64,000 bases of DNA, taken from the NCBI RefSeq assembly GCF_016793595.1, contig NZ_JAEULY010000029.1, positions 1 to 64,000 of the forward strand, in the 5' to 3' direction. The DNA comes from Phreatobacter sp. (lineage in GTDB: Bacteria > Pseudomonadota > Alphaproteobacteria > Rhizobiales > Phreatobacteraceae). Positions 17,127 to 26,368 of the stretch are shown here, piece after piece. Each line of letters opens with the position of its first letter. Positions within the stretch are counted from its first letter, which is position 1. Below the pieces are notes generated by a model, which ran no database searches, had not been told where the DNA came from, and saw nothing but the letters and a program-made list of their open reading frames with translations. The position numbers and the translations under genes are program-made.

Positions 17127-19973
17127 ATGCCGCCTTTCGAGGGCGAGATGCCGATCGAGCTCTCGCCGATGGTCGCCGACGACGTCAAGACGACCACCTG
17201 CTACATGTGCGCCTGCCGTTGCGGCATCAAGGTCCATCTGAAGAACGGCCGCGTCCGCTACATCGAGGGCAACAAGAGCCATCCCGTGAACAAGGGCGTC
17301 CTGTGCGGCAAGGGCTCCGCCGGGATCATGCAGCAGTATTCGCCGGCCAAGCTGACGGCGCCGCTGTTGCGCGTCGGCGAGCGCGGATCCGGCGAGTTCA
17401 AGGAGATCTCCTGGGACGAGGCCCTCGCGCTGGCGACGGGTTGGCTCGGCGAGATCCGCGGCCGCGACCCGCGCAAGCTCGCGTTCTTCACGGGTCGCGA
17501 CCAGAGCCAATCGCTCACCGGCTGGTGGGCGGCGCAGTTCGGCACGCCCAACTTCGCCGCGCATGGCGGGTTCTGCTCGGTCAACATGGCCGCCGCCGGC
17601 CTCTACTCGATCGGCGGCAGCTTCTGGGAGTTCGGCGAGCCCGACTGGGACCACGCGCGCTACCTGCTGATGTTCGGCGTCGCCGAGGATCACGACTCCA
17701 ACCCGATCAAGACCGGCATCGCCAAGCTCAAGGCGCGCGGCGCCAAGTTCGTCTCGGTCAATCCGGTGCGCACGGGCTACTCCGCTGTCGCCGACGAATG
17801 GATCGGGATCCGGCCCGGAACCGACGGCCTGCTGGTGATGGCCCTGATCCACGAGGTGCTGAAGGCCGACCGTCTCGATCTCGACTTCCTCGGCCGCTAC
17901 ACGAATGCCACCTGGCTCGTCGTGCGCCAGCCCGGCGGCAACGAGGGCCTGTTCGCGCGCGACGCCGCCGGCCAGCCAATGTGCTGGGACGGCCGGCGCA
18001 ACGCGGCGGTCTCGGCGCTCGGCACCGGCATCAGCCCCAAGCTGGTCGGCGAGGTCGAGTTGCCCGAGTGGGGAAGGTGCGTTCCCGTCTTCCAGCTGAT
18101 CGCCGAGCGCTACCTCGACGCGCGCTATGCCGCCGAGGCCGTTGCCACGGAATGCGGCGTCGACGCCGCGACGATCAAGCGCCTCGCCGCCGAGCTCGTG
18201 CACGCGGCCTTCGAGCAGAAGGTGACCATCGACCGCCCCTGGACCGACTGGACCGGCAAGCGGCACGAGCGCATGGAGGGCAGGCCGGTCTCGTTCCACG
18301 CGATGCGCGGGATCTCGGCACACTCGAACGGCTTCCAGACCTGCCGCGCGATCCACGTACTGCAGATGCTGCTCGGCGCCATCGATCGTCCCGGCAGCTG
18401 GCGCTACAAGGCGCCCTACCCCAAGCCGATGCCCGGCGGGCCCAAGCCGGCCGGCAAGACGGTGGCGCCGAACACGCCGCTGGGCGGCATGCCGCTCGGC
18501 TTCCCGCTCGGTCCCGAGGACCTGCTCGTCGACGCCGAGGGCAAGGCGACGCGCATCGACAAGGCCTACAGCTGGGAAGCGCCCGTCTCCGCGCACGGCC
18601 TCATGCATCTCGTGATCGCCAATGCGCATGCCGGCGATCCGTACCCGATCGACCTGCTGTTCATGTACATGGCGAACATGTCGTGGAACTCGGCGATGAA
18701 CAGCGCCGGCACGATCGCCATGCTGACCGACAAGCGTGCCGACGGCGAATACAAGATCCCCAAGATCATCTACTCGGACGCGTTCTATTCGGAGATGGTC
18801 GCCTATGCCGACCTGATCCTGCCGGACACGACCTATCTCGAGCGTTGGGACTGCATCTCGATCCTCGATCGCCCGATCGGCTCGCCCGAGGGCCCGGGCG
18901 ACGCGATCCGCCAGCCGATCCTCACGCCCGACCGCGACGTGCGCCCGTTCCAGGACGTGATCATCGAGCTCGGCGCCCGGCTCAAGCTGCCCGGCTTCAC
19001 GCGCGAGGACGGCGGCGCAAAGTTTCCCGGCGGCTATCCCGACTACATCGCCAATCACGAGCGCCGGCCCGGCATCGGGCCGCTCGCCGGCTGGCGCGGC
19101 GCCGATGGCGGCTCGCCGGGCAAGGGCGCGCCGAACCCCGGCCAGCTCGCGCGCTATGTCGAGAACGGCTGCTTCTGGCGCCACCACCTTCCCGAGGAGG
19201 CGCTGTACTTCAAGTACGCGAACAGGACCTATCTCGAGGAGGCGGTGAAGCTCGGCCTGCTCGACAAGGCGGAGCCCATCGTCCTGCAGCTCTATGTCGA
19301 GCCGCTGCAGCGTTTCCGGCTCGCGGCGCGCGGCCACGGCACCATCCATCCGCCCGAGAACCTGCGCGACCGCCTCGAGCGCCATCTCGATCCGCTGCCG
19401 ATCTGGTATCGCCCCTTCGAGGAGGCGGCCGTCGACACCGCGGCCTTCCCGATGCACGCGGTGACGCAGCGGCCGATGCCGATGTATCACGCATGGCACT
19501 CGCAGAACGCGTGGCTTCGCCAGGTCCTCGGCGAGAACCGGCTCTACGTCAATCGCGGCCGCGCGACCACGCTCGGGATCGCCGACGACGACTGGGTCTG
19601 GATCGTCTCCCACCACGGCCGCGTCAAGGCGCAGGTCCGGCTGATGGAAGGCTGCAATGCCGACACGGTCTGGACCTGGAACGCGATCGGCAAGCGCTCC
19701 GGCGCCTGGAACCTGGCGGCCGACGCGCGCGAGGCGACCAACGGTTTCCTGCTCAACCACGCGATCTCGGAGTTCCTGCCCGGCCCGGCGCGCACGCCCA
19801 ATGCCGACCCCGTCACCGGCCAGGCCGCATGGTACGACCTGCGCATCCGGCTCGAGAAATGCGCTCCCCACGAGGCCGGCGAGCCGAGCCCGCGTTTCGA
19901 CACGCTTCCGCGGCCCCCCGGCCTGAAGGTGCCGCCCTCCATCCTCCGCTACAACGCGAGCGTCCCGGAATGA
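17127..19973 (+). CDS. soeA: molybdopterin oxidoreductase, SoeA-type sulfite dehydrogenase
   Basis: 948 residues of the complex iron-sulfur molybdoenzyme family. The N-terminal [4Fe-4S] site is Cys25, Cys28, Cys32 (CYMCACRC) and Cys60 (VLCGKG), followed by molybdopterin-binding domains to the end. There is no twin-arginine signal, so the enzyme faces the cytoplasm, unlike thiosulfate, polysulfide or DMSO reductases. That fits SoeABC, which oxidises cytoplasmic sulfite to sulfate and passes electrons to quinone. soeB overlaps its stop (ATGA). The assignment to sulfite is by family resemblance and gene order; another sulfur or arsenic substrate remains possible. Confidence 0.8.
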   Translation: MPPFEGEMPIELSPMVADDVKTTTCYMCACRCGIKVHLKNGRVRYIEGNKSHPVNKGVLCGKGSAGIMQQYSPAKLTAPLLRVGERGSGEFKEISWDEALALATGWLGEIRGRDPRKLAFFTGRDQSQSLTGWWAAQFGTPNFAAHGGFCSVNMAAAGLYSIGGSFWEFGEPDWDHARYLLMFGVAEDHDSNPIKTGIAKLKARGAKFVSVNPVRTGYSAVADEWIGIRPGTDGLLVMALIHEVLKADRLDLDFLGRYTNATWLVVRQPGGNEGLFARDAAGQPMCWDGRRNAAVSALGTGISPKLVGEVELPEWGRCVPVFQLIAERYLDARYAAEAVATECGVDAATIKRLAAELVHAAFEQKVTIDRPWTDWTGKRHERMEGRPVSFHAMRGISAHSNGFQTCRAIHVLQMLLGAIDRPGSWRYKAPYPKPMPGGPKPAGKTVAPNTPLGGMPLGFPLGPEDLLVDAEGKATRIDKAYSWEAPVSAHGLMHLVIANAHAGDPYPIDLLFMYMANMSWNSAMNSAGTIAMLTDKRADGEYKIPKIIYSDAFYSEMVAYADLILPDTTYLERWDCISILDRPIGSPEGPGDAIRQPILTPDRDVRPFQDVIIELGARLKLPGFTREDGGAKFPGGYPDYIANHERRPGIGPLAGWRGADGGSPGKGAPNPGQLARYVENGCFWRHHLPEEALYFKYANRTYLEEAVKLGLLDKAEPIVLQLYVEPLQRFRLAARGHGTIHPPENLRDRLERHLDPLPIWYRPFEEAAVDTAAFPMHAVTQRPMPMYHAWHSQNAWLRQVLGENRLYVNRGRATTLGIADDDWVWIVSHHGRVKAQVRLMEGCNADTVWTWNAIGKRSGAWNLAADAREATNGFLLNHAISEFLPGPARTPNADPVTGQAAWYDLRIRLEKCAPHEAGEPSPRFDTLPRPPGLKVPPSILRYNASVPE

Positions 19974-20722
19974 CCTCGTATCAGGCGCCGGCGCCCGGCC
20001 AGAAGAAGCTCGGCCTCGTCATCGATCTCGACACCTGCGTCGGCTGTCACGCCTGCGCGGTGAACTGCAAGGAGTGGAATGCGTCGGGCCATTCGGCGCC
20101 GATGACCGACCTGCAGCCCTATTCGCGCGACGCCTCGGGAGTGTGGTTCAACCGCGTCCACTCGTTCGAGGCGGGCGACGGGGCCGCGGGGCGCACGGTC
20201 CATTTCCCCAAGTCCTGCCTGCATTGCGAGAAGCCGGCCTGTGTCGAGGTCTGCCCGACAGGCGCCTCGTTCAAGCGCCAGGAGGACGGCATCGTCCTCG
20301 TCAATCCGGACACCTGCATCGGCTGCAAGCTGTGCTCCTGGGCCTGCCCCTATGGTGCCCGCGAGTTCGACGAGGATGCCGGCGTGATGAAGAAGTGCAC
20401 GCTGTGCATCGACAAGATCTACAACCAGAACCTCGCTGCCGAGGACCGCGTGCCGGCCTGCGTCTCGACCTGTCCGGCCAACGCGCGGCACTTCGGCGAT
20501 CTCGGCGACCCCGGCTCCGACGTCTCGAAGCTCGTCGCCGCGCGCGGCGGCGTGGCGCTGATGCCCGAGCTCGACTATGCGCCGGTCAACCGCTATCTGC
20601 CGCCGCGCCCGGCGAAGACCAGCGGGTGCAGCGGCACGGCCAAGGAGGCGCTCGAGCCCGCCTTCGACGCCAAGGCGTTGCATCCGGCGCTGCGCTGGCT
20701 CGATCGCATCCTGTCCCGCTGA
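19970..20722 (+). CDS. soeB: 4Fe-4S ferredoxin-type electron transfer subunit SoeB
   Basis: 250 residues, no export signal. Several cysteine clusters are visible: Cys23/26/29/33 (CVGCHACAVNC), CLHCEKPACVEVCP, CIGCKLCSWACPYGA and the pair CTLC/CVSTCP. This is the four-cluster DmsB/NrfC-type layout that relays electrons between the molybdenum subunit and the membrane subunit. The ATG at 19970 overlaps the soeA stop. The context soeA-soeB-soeC is complete. Confidence 0.88.
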   Translation: MTSYQAPAPGQKKLGLVIDLDTCVGCHACAVNCKEWNASGHSAPMTDLQPYSRDASGVWFNRVHSFEAGDGAAGRTVHFPKSCLHCEKPACVEVCPTGASFKRQEDGIVLVNPDTCIGCKLCSWACPYGAREFDEDAGVMKKCTLCIDKIYNQNLAAEDRVPACVSTCPANARHFGDLGDPGSDVSKLVAARGGVALMPELDYAPVNRYLPPRPAKTSGCSGTAKEALEPAFDAKALHPALRWLDRILSR

Positions 20723-20741
20723 GCCGACCTTCGAGCGATCC

Positions 20742-21689
20742 ATGCATCCCGCCTTCTCGGTCATCCTCTTCACGACGGCCTCGGGCGCCGGCTACGGCCT
20801 GATCGCCCTGACGGCGATCTGGTACGCGCTCGGCCGCGTGCCCGTGACGCCGGCCTTCGGGCTCTGTGCGCTGGGCCTGGGCGCGAGCCTGGTCACGCTG
20901 GGCCTGCTCGCTTCGACCTTCCATCTCGGCCATCCCGGCCGCGCCTGGCGCGCGCTCGGCCAGGTGCGCAGCTCGTGGCTCAGCCGCGAGGGGGTCGCCG
21001 CGGTCGCGACATACCTGCCGCTGGCGGCCTTCGGGCTGGGTTGGGTCTTCGCCCTGCTGTCGCCGGGTGCGGTCGTCGCCGCCGCGCTGCTGGCCGCAGT
21101 GCTCTGCGCCGTCACCGTGTATTGCACGGCGATGATCTACCGCTCGCTGAAGCCGATCCACCAGTGGTGCAACGCGCATGTCGTCCCGGTCTATCTCGCG
21201 CTGGCGCTCATGACGGGCGCCCTCGCGCTCGACGCGCTGCTGCAGATCTGGGGCCGGCCGGACCGCCTGCTCACAGCGCTGGCGGTGCTCGCGACCGTCC
21301 TCGCGGTGATCCTCAAGGAGCGCTACTGGCGCTTCATCGACGCGACATCGGGCGCCTCGACGGCGGGCAGCGCCACGGGGCTCGCGGGGCTCGGCACCGT
21401 GCGCCTGCTCGACCCGCCGCACACCGGCAGCAACTACCTGATGCGCGAGATGGGCTTCCAGGTCGCGCGCAAGCATGCCGCGAAGCTGCGCCGCATCGCC
21501 CTCGCCCTCGCCTTCGCGCTGCCGCTGGCGCTGACGCTGCTGGCGGCCCTGCTCGCGAGCCCGCTCGCCGTGATCGCGGCCGTGCTCGCGGTCGTGTCGG
21601 CGCTGGTCGGCGTGCTGGTCGAGCGCTGGCTGTTCTTCGCCGAGGCGAAGCACAGCGTGACGCTCTACTACGGCGCCGCGTCGGTCTGA
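20742..21689 (+). CDS. soeC: DmsC-type membrane anchor subunit SoeC
   Basis: 315 residues with about eight hydrophobic segments. It matches the DMSO reductase anchor (DmsC/NrfD-like) family, with HPAFSVILFTTASGAGYGL at the N-terminus, then ASTFHLGHPGRAWRALG and RSLKPIHQWCNAHVVP. It would anchor SoeAB to the inner membrane and reduce quinone. It begins 19 bp after soeB. Its last 22 bp overlap the end of the convergent hydroxylase gene. Confidence 0.87.
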   Translation: MHPAFSVILFTTASGAGYGLIALTAIWYALGRVPVTPAFGLCALGLGASLVTLGLLASTFHLGHPGRAWRALGQVRSSWLSREGVAAVATYLPLAAFGLGWVFALLSPGAVVAAALLAAVLCAVTVYCTAMIYRSLKPIHQWCNAHVVPVYLALALMTGALALDALLQIWGRPDRLLTALAVLATVLAVILKERYWRFIDATSGASTAGSATGLAGLGTVRLLDPPHTGSNYLMREMGFQVARKHAAKLRRIALALAFALPLALTLLAALLASPLAVIAAVLAVVSALVGVLVERWLFFAEAKHSVTLYYGAASV

Positions 21690-22486
21690 TCGTCGCGGAA
21701 GGGCTGCGTGAGCATGCGGTCGAGCCGCTGCTCGCCCGGGTCGCGGAACGCCGTCAGGCCGATGGTCATGCCGAGCTGGCCCGCCGCGGGCGCCGCGCGA
21801 TAGGTGCCGAACATCCGGTCCCACCACGCGAGGCAGAAGCCGAAATTCGAGTCCGTCTCGTCCCGCCGCACGCTGTGGTGGACGCGATGCATGTCCGGCG
21901 TGACCAGCACGGCGCGCAGCAACGCGTCGAGCGGCGCCGGCAGGCGGACGTTGGCGTGGTTGAACATCGCGCAGGCGTTCAGGAGCACCTCGAACAGCAG
22001 CACCGCGAGCGGCGGCGCGCCGAGCAGGGCGATCACCGCGAACTTGATCGCCATCGACAGCAGGATCTCGATCGGGTGGAACCGCGCGCCCGACGTCACG
22101 TCGAGATCGAGATCGGCATGATGCATGCGGTGGAGCCGCCACAGCACCGGCACGTGGTGGAACACGACGTGCTGGGCCCATATGGCGAGATCGAGCAGGA
22201 CCGCGGCGACGGCGACCAGCCATGGCCCCGACAGCCCCGCGAGCGGAAGCAGCCCGATCCCCTTCGCCTCGATCGCGGCCGCCCAGGCGACGGCCGTGAC
22301 GGGGAAGATCACCCGCAACGCCAGGGTGTCGAGGACCACGATCCCGAGATTGCCGGGCCAGCGGCCCCGGCGCGGCAGCGGCCGCGGCCGTCGGGGCGCC
22401 AGCACCTCCCATGCCGCCATCGCCGCGAAGACACCGGCGAAGGCGCCCAGCCGCAGGACCGTCTGGTTGGCGAGGAGGTCGTTCAT
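21668..22486 (-). CDS. fatty acid hydroxylase / sterol desaturase family protein
   Basis: 272 residues, membrane protein with the di-iron histidine boxes HVVFHH, HRMHHADLD and, later, HRVHHS, plus a terminal NFGFCLAWWDRMFGTYR. These mark the fatty acid hydroxylase superfamily, which uses O2 to hydroxylate or desaturate lipids. Bacterial substrates vary (carotenoids, fatty acids, hopanoids). The ATG at 22486 leads directly into a hydrophobic first segment. It is convergent with soeC and probably unrelated to it. Confidence 0.88.
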   Translation of the reverse strand: MNDLLANQTVLRLGAFAGVFAAMAAWEVLAPRRPRPLPRRGRWPGNLGIVVLDTLALRVIFPVTAVAWAAAIEAKGIGLLPLAGLSGPWLVAVAAVLLDLAIWAQHVVFHHVPVLWRLHRMHHADLDLDVTSGARFHPIEILLSMAIKFAVIALLGAPPLAVLLFEVLLNACAMFNHANVRLPAPLDALLRAVLVTPDMHRVHHSVRRDETDSNFGFCLAWWDRMFGTYRAAPAAGQLGMTIGLTAFRDPGEQRLDRMLTQPFRDDQTDAAP

Positions 22487-22634
22487 GACCTCCCCAATTA
22501 GACGTATCCCCTCGCGGTGTCAGCGCCTTGAGACCGGTAACTTCCCCGTCTCACGTCGAGTTGCGCGTCTGCGGGGCCTGTGGCATATCCCGCGCCCGCC
22601 GTGGGCTCTCGCGCCCCGGCGCATCGCGTCAGGC

Positions 22635-22709
22635 GCCGCCGTAGCTCAGTGGTAGAGCACGTCCTTGGTAAGGACGGGGTCGAGTGTTCAATTCACTTCG
22701 GCGGCACCA
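22635..22709 (+). tRNA. tRNA-Thr (GGT)
   Basis: A 75-nt cloverleaf with acceptor GCCGCCG/CGGCGGC, discriminator A and an encoded CCA. The D-arm is GCTCAGTGGTAGAGC, the anticodon stem is CGTCC/GGACG, and the loop TTGGTAA carries anticodon GGT. The T-arm contains GTTCAATTC. It stands alone between the hydroxylase gene and the DUF882 gene. Confidence 0.97.
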
Positions 22710-22829
22710 TGACTCTTCCCGTCCCGGGCGCCGGCGCCAGGCGCGTCCTCCCCCTCGGGATGGTTGATCCTTAACCGATTTGGGTCAGATGATCGGGGCG
22801 TACCCCGGAGCCCCGAGCCCTCGATCCCG

Positions 22830-23492
22830 ATGATCCGACGCCGGAATTTCCTCGCGGCGGGCCTGTCGGCCCTGATCGCGACGCCGGTCGGTGCCGCCAT
22901 ACCGGACGGCGAGCCGCGTCGGCTCGCGCTCGTGCGGAGCGACAACGGCGAGCGGTTCGCGGGGCCGTACCGCGGCGCGCAGGGCTACGATCCGGTCGCG
23001 CTCGGCGAGTTCGCGCATTTCATGCGCGACCGCCATGTCGAGCGGATGATCGCCGTCGACCCCGCCCTGCTCGACCTGCTTTCGGAGGTGCTCGCCGCCG
23101 CGCGCGCGCCCGAGGCCACGCTGCTTTCCGGCTACCGGTCGCCGGAGACCAACGCCAAGCTCGCGAAGACCCAGTTCGGCGTCGCCGAGAGGAGCCATCA
23201 CATCGAGGGGCGCGCGATCGACTTCTGGATCCCGCAGCGTCTCGTCGATGCCGTGCAGGCCGCCCGCCGCCTGCAGCGCGGCGGTGTCGGGTGGTACCCC
23301 GGCTCCAACTTCATCCATCTCGACACCGGCCCCACGCGCTACTGGGTGCTGCAGGGCGCCGGCCTGCGCGGCCTGCTCGGCGTGCGCGCGAAGAAGCATC
23401 GCAATCTCGCCCTGGAGCAGTGCCTGAAGGATCCTGCCCGACGGGCGCGGTGCGGGCAGCGCGCCGCAATCCGGCCGGCGCCGCGCGGCTGA
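22830..23492 (+). CDS. DUF882 / YcbK-like peptidase, Tat-exported
   Basis: 220 residues. The N-terminus MIRRRNFLAAGLSALIATP is a twin-arginine-type signal. The mature part has the peptidase M15-like zinc motifs: LLSGYRSPETN, SHHIEGRAIDFW and FIHLD. Members are periplasmic and thought to act on peptidoglycan cross-links. An in-frame ATG 66 bases upstream exists, but the internal ATG at 22830 places the signal at the start and is preferred. Confidence 0.85.
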   Translation: MIRRRNFLAAGLSALIATPVGAAIPDGEPRRLALVRSDNGERFAGPYRGAQGYDPVALGEFAHFMRDRHVERMIAVDPALLDLLSEVLAAARAPEATLLSGYRSPETNAKLAKTQFGVAERSHHIEGRAIDFWIPQRLVDAVQAARRLQRGGVGWYPGSNFIHLDTGPTRYWVLQGAGLRGLLGVRAKKHRNLALEQCLKDPARRARCGQRAAIRPAPRG

Positions 23493-23498
23493 GCGCCG

Positions 23499-24239
23499 TC
23501 AACGGTCGTCGCGCGCGGAGCGGAGCGCCGCGTCGCCGAAGCCGCGGCCGTAATGCGCCTCGATGCGGCGCTGCACGAGCTCCCACGCGGTCGTCATGCC
23601 GAGATACAGCACGGCCACGACGATGAAGATCTCGAGCACCTGGAAGCGCTCCTGCATCAGGATCTGGCCGCGGCGCATCAGCTCCTCCATCGAGATGACG
23701 GAGACGATGGACGTCGCCTTCAGCAGGCCGTTCACCGAATTGCCCAGGGGCGGGATGATGATGCGCATCGCCTGCGGCCACACGACGAGCCGGAAGGCGC
23801 GCCAGCGCGACAGGCCGAGCGACAGCGCCGCCTCGCGCTGGCCCTTCGACACCGCCGAGATCCCGGCGCGGACGATCTCCGACAGGTAGGCGGACTCGTT
23901 GAGGACGAGACCGAGGACCGCCGACTGCGTCACGTCGAGGCGCAGGCTGTCGCTGATCTGCGGCAGGCCCGTGTAGATGATCACCAGCTGGACAAGCAGC
24001 GGCGTGCCCCGGAAGACCCAGATATAGACCTGCGCGAACTGCGCCAGGGCCGTGTTGAGCCAGCGCCGCGCGACGGTCCGCCCCGAGCCGGCGGACATGC
24101 GCATCACCGCGAGCAGGAGCCCGACGACGAGTCCGAGCACGAGCGCCGTCGCCGTCAGCGCGATCGTCACGATCGCGCCCTCGAGCAGGTAGGGGTTGAT
24201 GAAGTAGCCCCAGAACCCGTCCCAGTTCCAACCCTTCAT
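23499..24239 (-). CDS. amino acid ABC transporter permease (HisM/GlnP type)
   Basis: 246 residues with five or so transmembrane segments and the family signature ESAYLSEIVRAGISAVSKGQ, followed by the EAA-loop region REAALSLGLSRWRAFRLVVW. It belongs to the polar amino acid / opine permeases and forms the inner membrane channel. Its binding protein is encoded upstream (24379-25227). No second permease or ATPase gene lies here, so the ATPase must be encoded elsewhere. Confidence 0.92.
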   Translation of the reverse strand: MKGWNWDGFWGYFINPYLLEGAIVTIALTATALVLGLVVGLLLAVMRMSAGSGRTVARRWLNTALAQFAQVYIWVFRGTPLLVQLVIIYTGLPQISDSLRLDVTQSAVLGLVLNESAYLSEIVRAGISAVSKGQREAALSLGLSRWRAFRLVVWPQAMRIIIPPLGNSVNGLLKATSIVSVISMEELMRRGQILMQERFQVLEIFIVVAVLYLGMTTAWELVQRRIEAHYGRGFGDAALRSARDDR

Positions 24240-24317
24240 GATCGCACCCCGACTCCCCTCGCCGACCGCGCCTGCGCGTCGCCGGCCTCGCCCCGACTGC
24301 GGCGGGACGAGGCCGAT

Positions 24318-24336
24318 GCCCCGGCCGGACCGGGGC
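24318..24336 (-). other. stem-loop between binding-protein and permease genes
   Basis: GCCCCGG and CCGGGGC form a 7-bp stem with a 5-base loop in the 139-bp gap between the binding-protein stop and the permease start. In ABC operons such hairpins often protect the upstream message and lower downstream expression. In DNA this rich in GC a hairpin of this size can occur by chance. Confidence 0.3.
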
Positions 24337-24378
24337 GGAACGCGCGGCGCGCCGGCGCCGCCGGGACGGAGACCCCGT

Positions 24379-25227
24379 TCAGGCCGGGCCCGTGCCCATG
24401 ATCGAGAAGGTCGCGCCCTCGCTCTTCAGGACGCCGTACTGGTCGAAGAGCTTGTCGTAGTAGCCGCCCTTCTTCAGGTCGTTGAGCGTGCCGACCACCG
24501 CGTCGGCCAGCGTCTTGTTGGCGAAGGCGATGCACACGATCTGCGGGAACAGCCCGGCGATGGCGCGGGTGAAGTCGCCGTTGTCCTGCAGCGCCTGCGC
24601 GGTCGCATCCAGCGTCACCGACGCGTCGACCTGGCCCGCGCGCAGCGCCTGGAATGCCTCCGCGAAGTTGTTGAAGGTGCGGATGTCGAGCGGCTTGAGG
24701 TTCTGCGACTGCAGCGTCTGGCTCACCTCGCGCGTGCGCCGCTCCTCGATGCCGCCGAGCTCGACGGACACGCGCTTGCCGGCAAGGTCCTTGACGTCCT
24801 TGATCCCCTGCGGATTGTTGCGCGCGACCATGAAGCTGAGCGCCGCCCGCTCGTAGGGCACCATGTACATCAGCTTCGAGCGCTCCTCGGTCCAGAAGAT
24901 CCCGGTGTTGATCATGTCCCAGCGCTTGGCCGCGAGGCCGGGCACCTGGGCCGAGAACTCGATGCGGACGTATTCCGGGGTCAGGCCGAGCTGCTTCGCG
25001 ATCTCGTTGCCGAGCTCGATGCGCATGCCCTGCAGCTCGCCCTTGTCGTTCACCCACTGCAGCGGCCGCAGGGTCGGATTGGTCGACATCACGAGCATGC
25101 CGGGCTTGATGATGCTGGGCGGCGCGATCTTCGCCTGGGCGCGGGCGCGCCCGGCGACGACGGCGACACCGGCAGCGCCGGCCGCGGCGATGATGCCGCG
25201 GCGAGTCGTCGTGAAACTGGTCTTCAT
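24379..25227 (-). CDS. amino acid ABC transporter substrate-binding protein
   Basis: 282 residues, SBP family 3 fold. The N-terminus MKTSFTTTRRGIIAAAGAAG is a twin-arginine-type export signal with cleavage near ARAQA. Family parts include YVRIEFSAQVPGLAAKRWDM and FNNFAEAFQALRAGQVDA. It would capture an amino acid or related imino acid in the periplasm. The ATG at 25227 follows a purine-rich stretch. Next to a DapA-family enzyme and a D-amino/imino-acid-type oxidoreductase, its ligand may be a hydroxyproline- or opine-like compound (inference). Confidence 0.88.
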   Translation of the reverse strand: MKTSFTTTRRGIIAAAGAAGVAVVAGRARAQAKIAPPSIIKPGMLVMSTNPTLRPLQWVNDKGELQGMRIELGNEIAKQLGLTPEYVRIEFSAQVPGLAAKRWDMINTGIFWTEERSKLMYMVPYERAALSFMVARNNPQGIKDVKDLAGKRVSVELGGIEERRTREVSQTLQSQNLKPLDIRTFNNFAEAFQALRAGQVDASVTLDATAQALQDNGDFTRAIAGLFPQIVCIAFANKTLADAVVGTLNDLKKGGYYDKLFDQYGVLKSEGATFSIMGTGPA

Positions 25228-25310
25228 GTCGGTGATCTCCCCTCTGCGGAACGGAAGCGAAGCCCCCTGGCGCCGCGGATGGCGGGGCCCGGGACCGGAC
25301 GGAATGCGAT

Positions 25311-26210
25311 TCAAGCCGCGGCCGGCTTGACGAGGCCGAGCGCTGCCAGGTCTCGCCGCAGCGCATCGCGCTCGCCGGCGGGCAGCGGCAGGCGCGGCGG
25401 CCGCGGCTCGCCGACCGGGCGGCCCATCATCCCGAACCCGACCTTGGTGGCGGACACGTAGCGATGGCCGCCGACCCAGCGCACGATCGGCAGGATGCGC
25501 CTGTACAGCGCCAGCGCCGCCGGCTGGTCGTGGCGATCGGCGACGAGCGTGAAGAGTTCGGCGGATTCCCTGGGCAGCAGGTTCGAGCACACCGCGACCC
25601 AGCCCTGTGCGCCGAGCCAGAAGCTCTCGTAGCCGAGGATTCCGGCGAACACGGTCATCCGGTCGCCGCACAGCTCGATGATGTCGCGCACGCGCGTCAC
25701 CTCGAGGGTCGATTCCTTGATGTAGTCGACGTTGTCGATGCGGCTGAGCCGCGCCACCGTCTCGGGACGCATGTCGACATTCGCGGTCGCCGGGTTGTTG
25801 TAGATCATGATCGGGATCGAGATCGCCTCGCCGATCGTCTTGTAGTGATGGAAGAGCTCGTCCTCGGTCGGCGTCGAGTAGAAGGGAGGAATGATCATCA
25901 CGCCGTCGGCGCCGAGACGCTCGGCCTCCTTCGACAGACGCACGACCTCGCGCGTGTCCTCGTGCCCGGTGCCGATCAGCACCGGCACGCGGCCTGCGGC
26001 CGTCTTGATCACGCACTCCGCGACCGCGGTCTTCTCCTCGTTCGACAGCGACATGAATTCGCCGGTCGAGCCCAGCGGGATCAGGCCGTGGATGCCCTGC
26101 CGGATCTGCCAGTCGACGAGGTCGCGCATCGCCGCGAGGTCGACGCGCGATCCGTCGGGCGTGAACGGCGTGATCAGAACGGTATAGGTCCCACGAAACG
26201 TCTTGGTCAT
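25311..26210 (-). CDS. dihydrodipicolinate synthase (DapA) family lyase/deaminase
   Basis: 299 residues, TIM barrel. The Schiff-base Lys165 (VDYIKESTLEV) and Tyr137 (IMIYNNPA) are present, as is the pyruvate-binding GSTGEF. The family includes dihydrodipicolinate synthase, 2-keto-3-deoxy sugar acid aldolases/dehydratases and the pyrroline-4-hydroxy-2-carboxylate deaminase of hydroxyproline breakdown. The position between an amino acid transporter and a divergent imino-acid-oxidase-like fusion favours a catabolic role over lysine synthesis. A strong ribosome site GAGGGAG precedes the ATG at 26210, with TATAGT about 30 bases upstream as a possible -10 element. Confidence 0.85.
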   Translation of the reverse strand: MTKTFRGTYTVLITPFTPDGSRVDLAAMRDLVDWQIRQGIHGLIPLGSTGEFMSLSNEEKTAVAECVIKTAAGRVPVLIGTGHEDTREVVRLSKEAERLGADGVMIIPPFYSTPTEDELFHHYKTIGEAISIPIMIYNNPATANVDMRPETVARLSRIDNVDYIKESTLEVTRVRDIIELCGDRMTVFAGILGYESFWLGAQGWVAVCSNLLPRESAELFTLVADRHDQPAALALYRRILPIVRWVGGHRYVSATKVGFGMMGRPVGEPRPPRLPLPAGERDALRRDLAALGLVKPAAA

Positions 26211-26368
26211 GTCTCCCTCGGGCCGGACGAGGCGCGACTATACCCGCCGATCCGAGCCCGCCGCCATCGCCCGCGCCGCGCGGCCCGGCCGGCTGCCGCA
26301 TGATCGGGCATCGGCCGAGCGTGGACCCCATCGCGGCGACGGGCTACTGATCGAGTCGTCAGATCACC

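Noticed and set aside
17127-19973. Thiosulfate/polysulfide or DMSO reductase for the molybdoenzyme
   Set aside because: Those catalytic subunits are exported with a Tat signal, which is absent here; cytoplasmic orientation fits SoeA.
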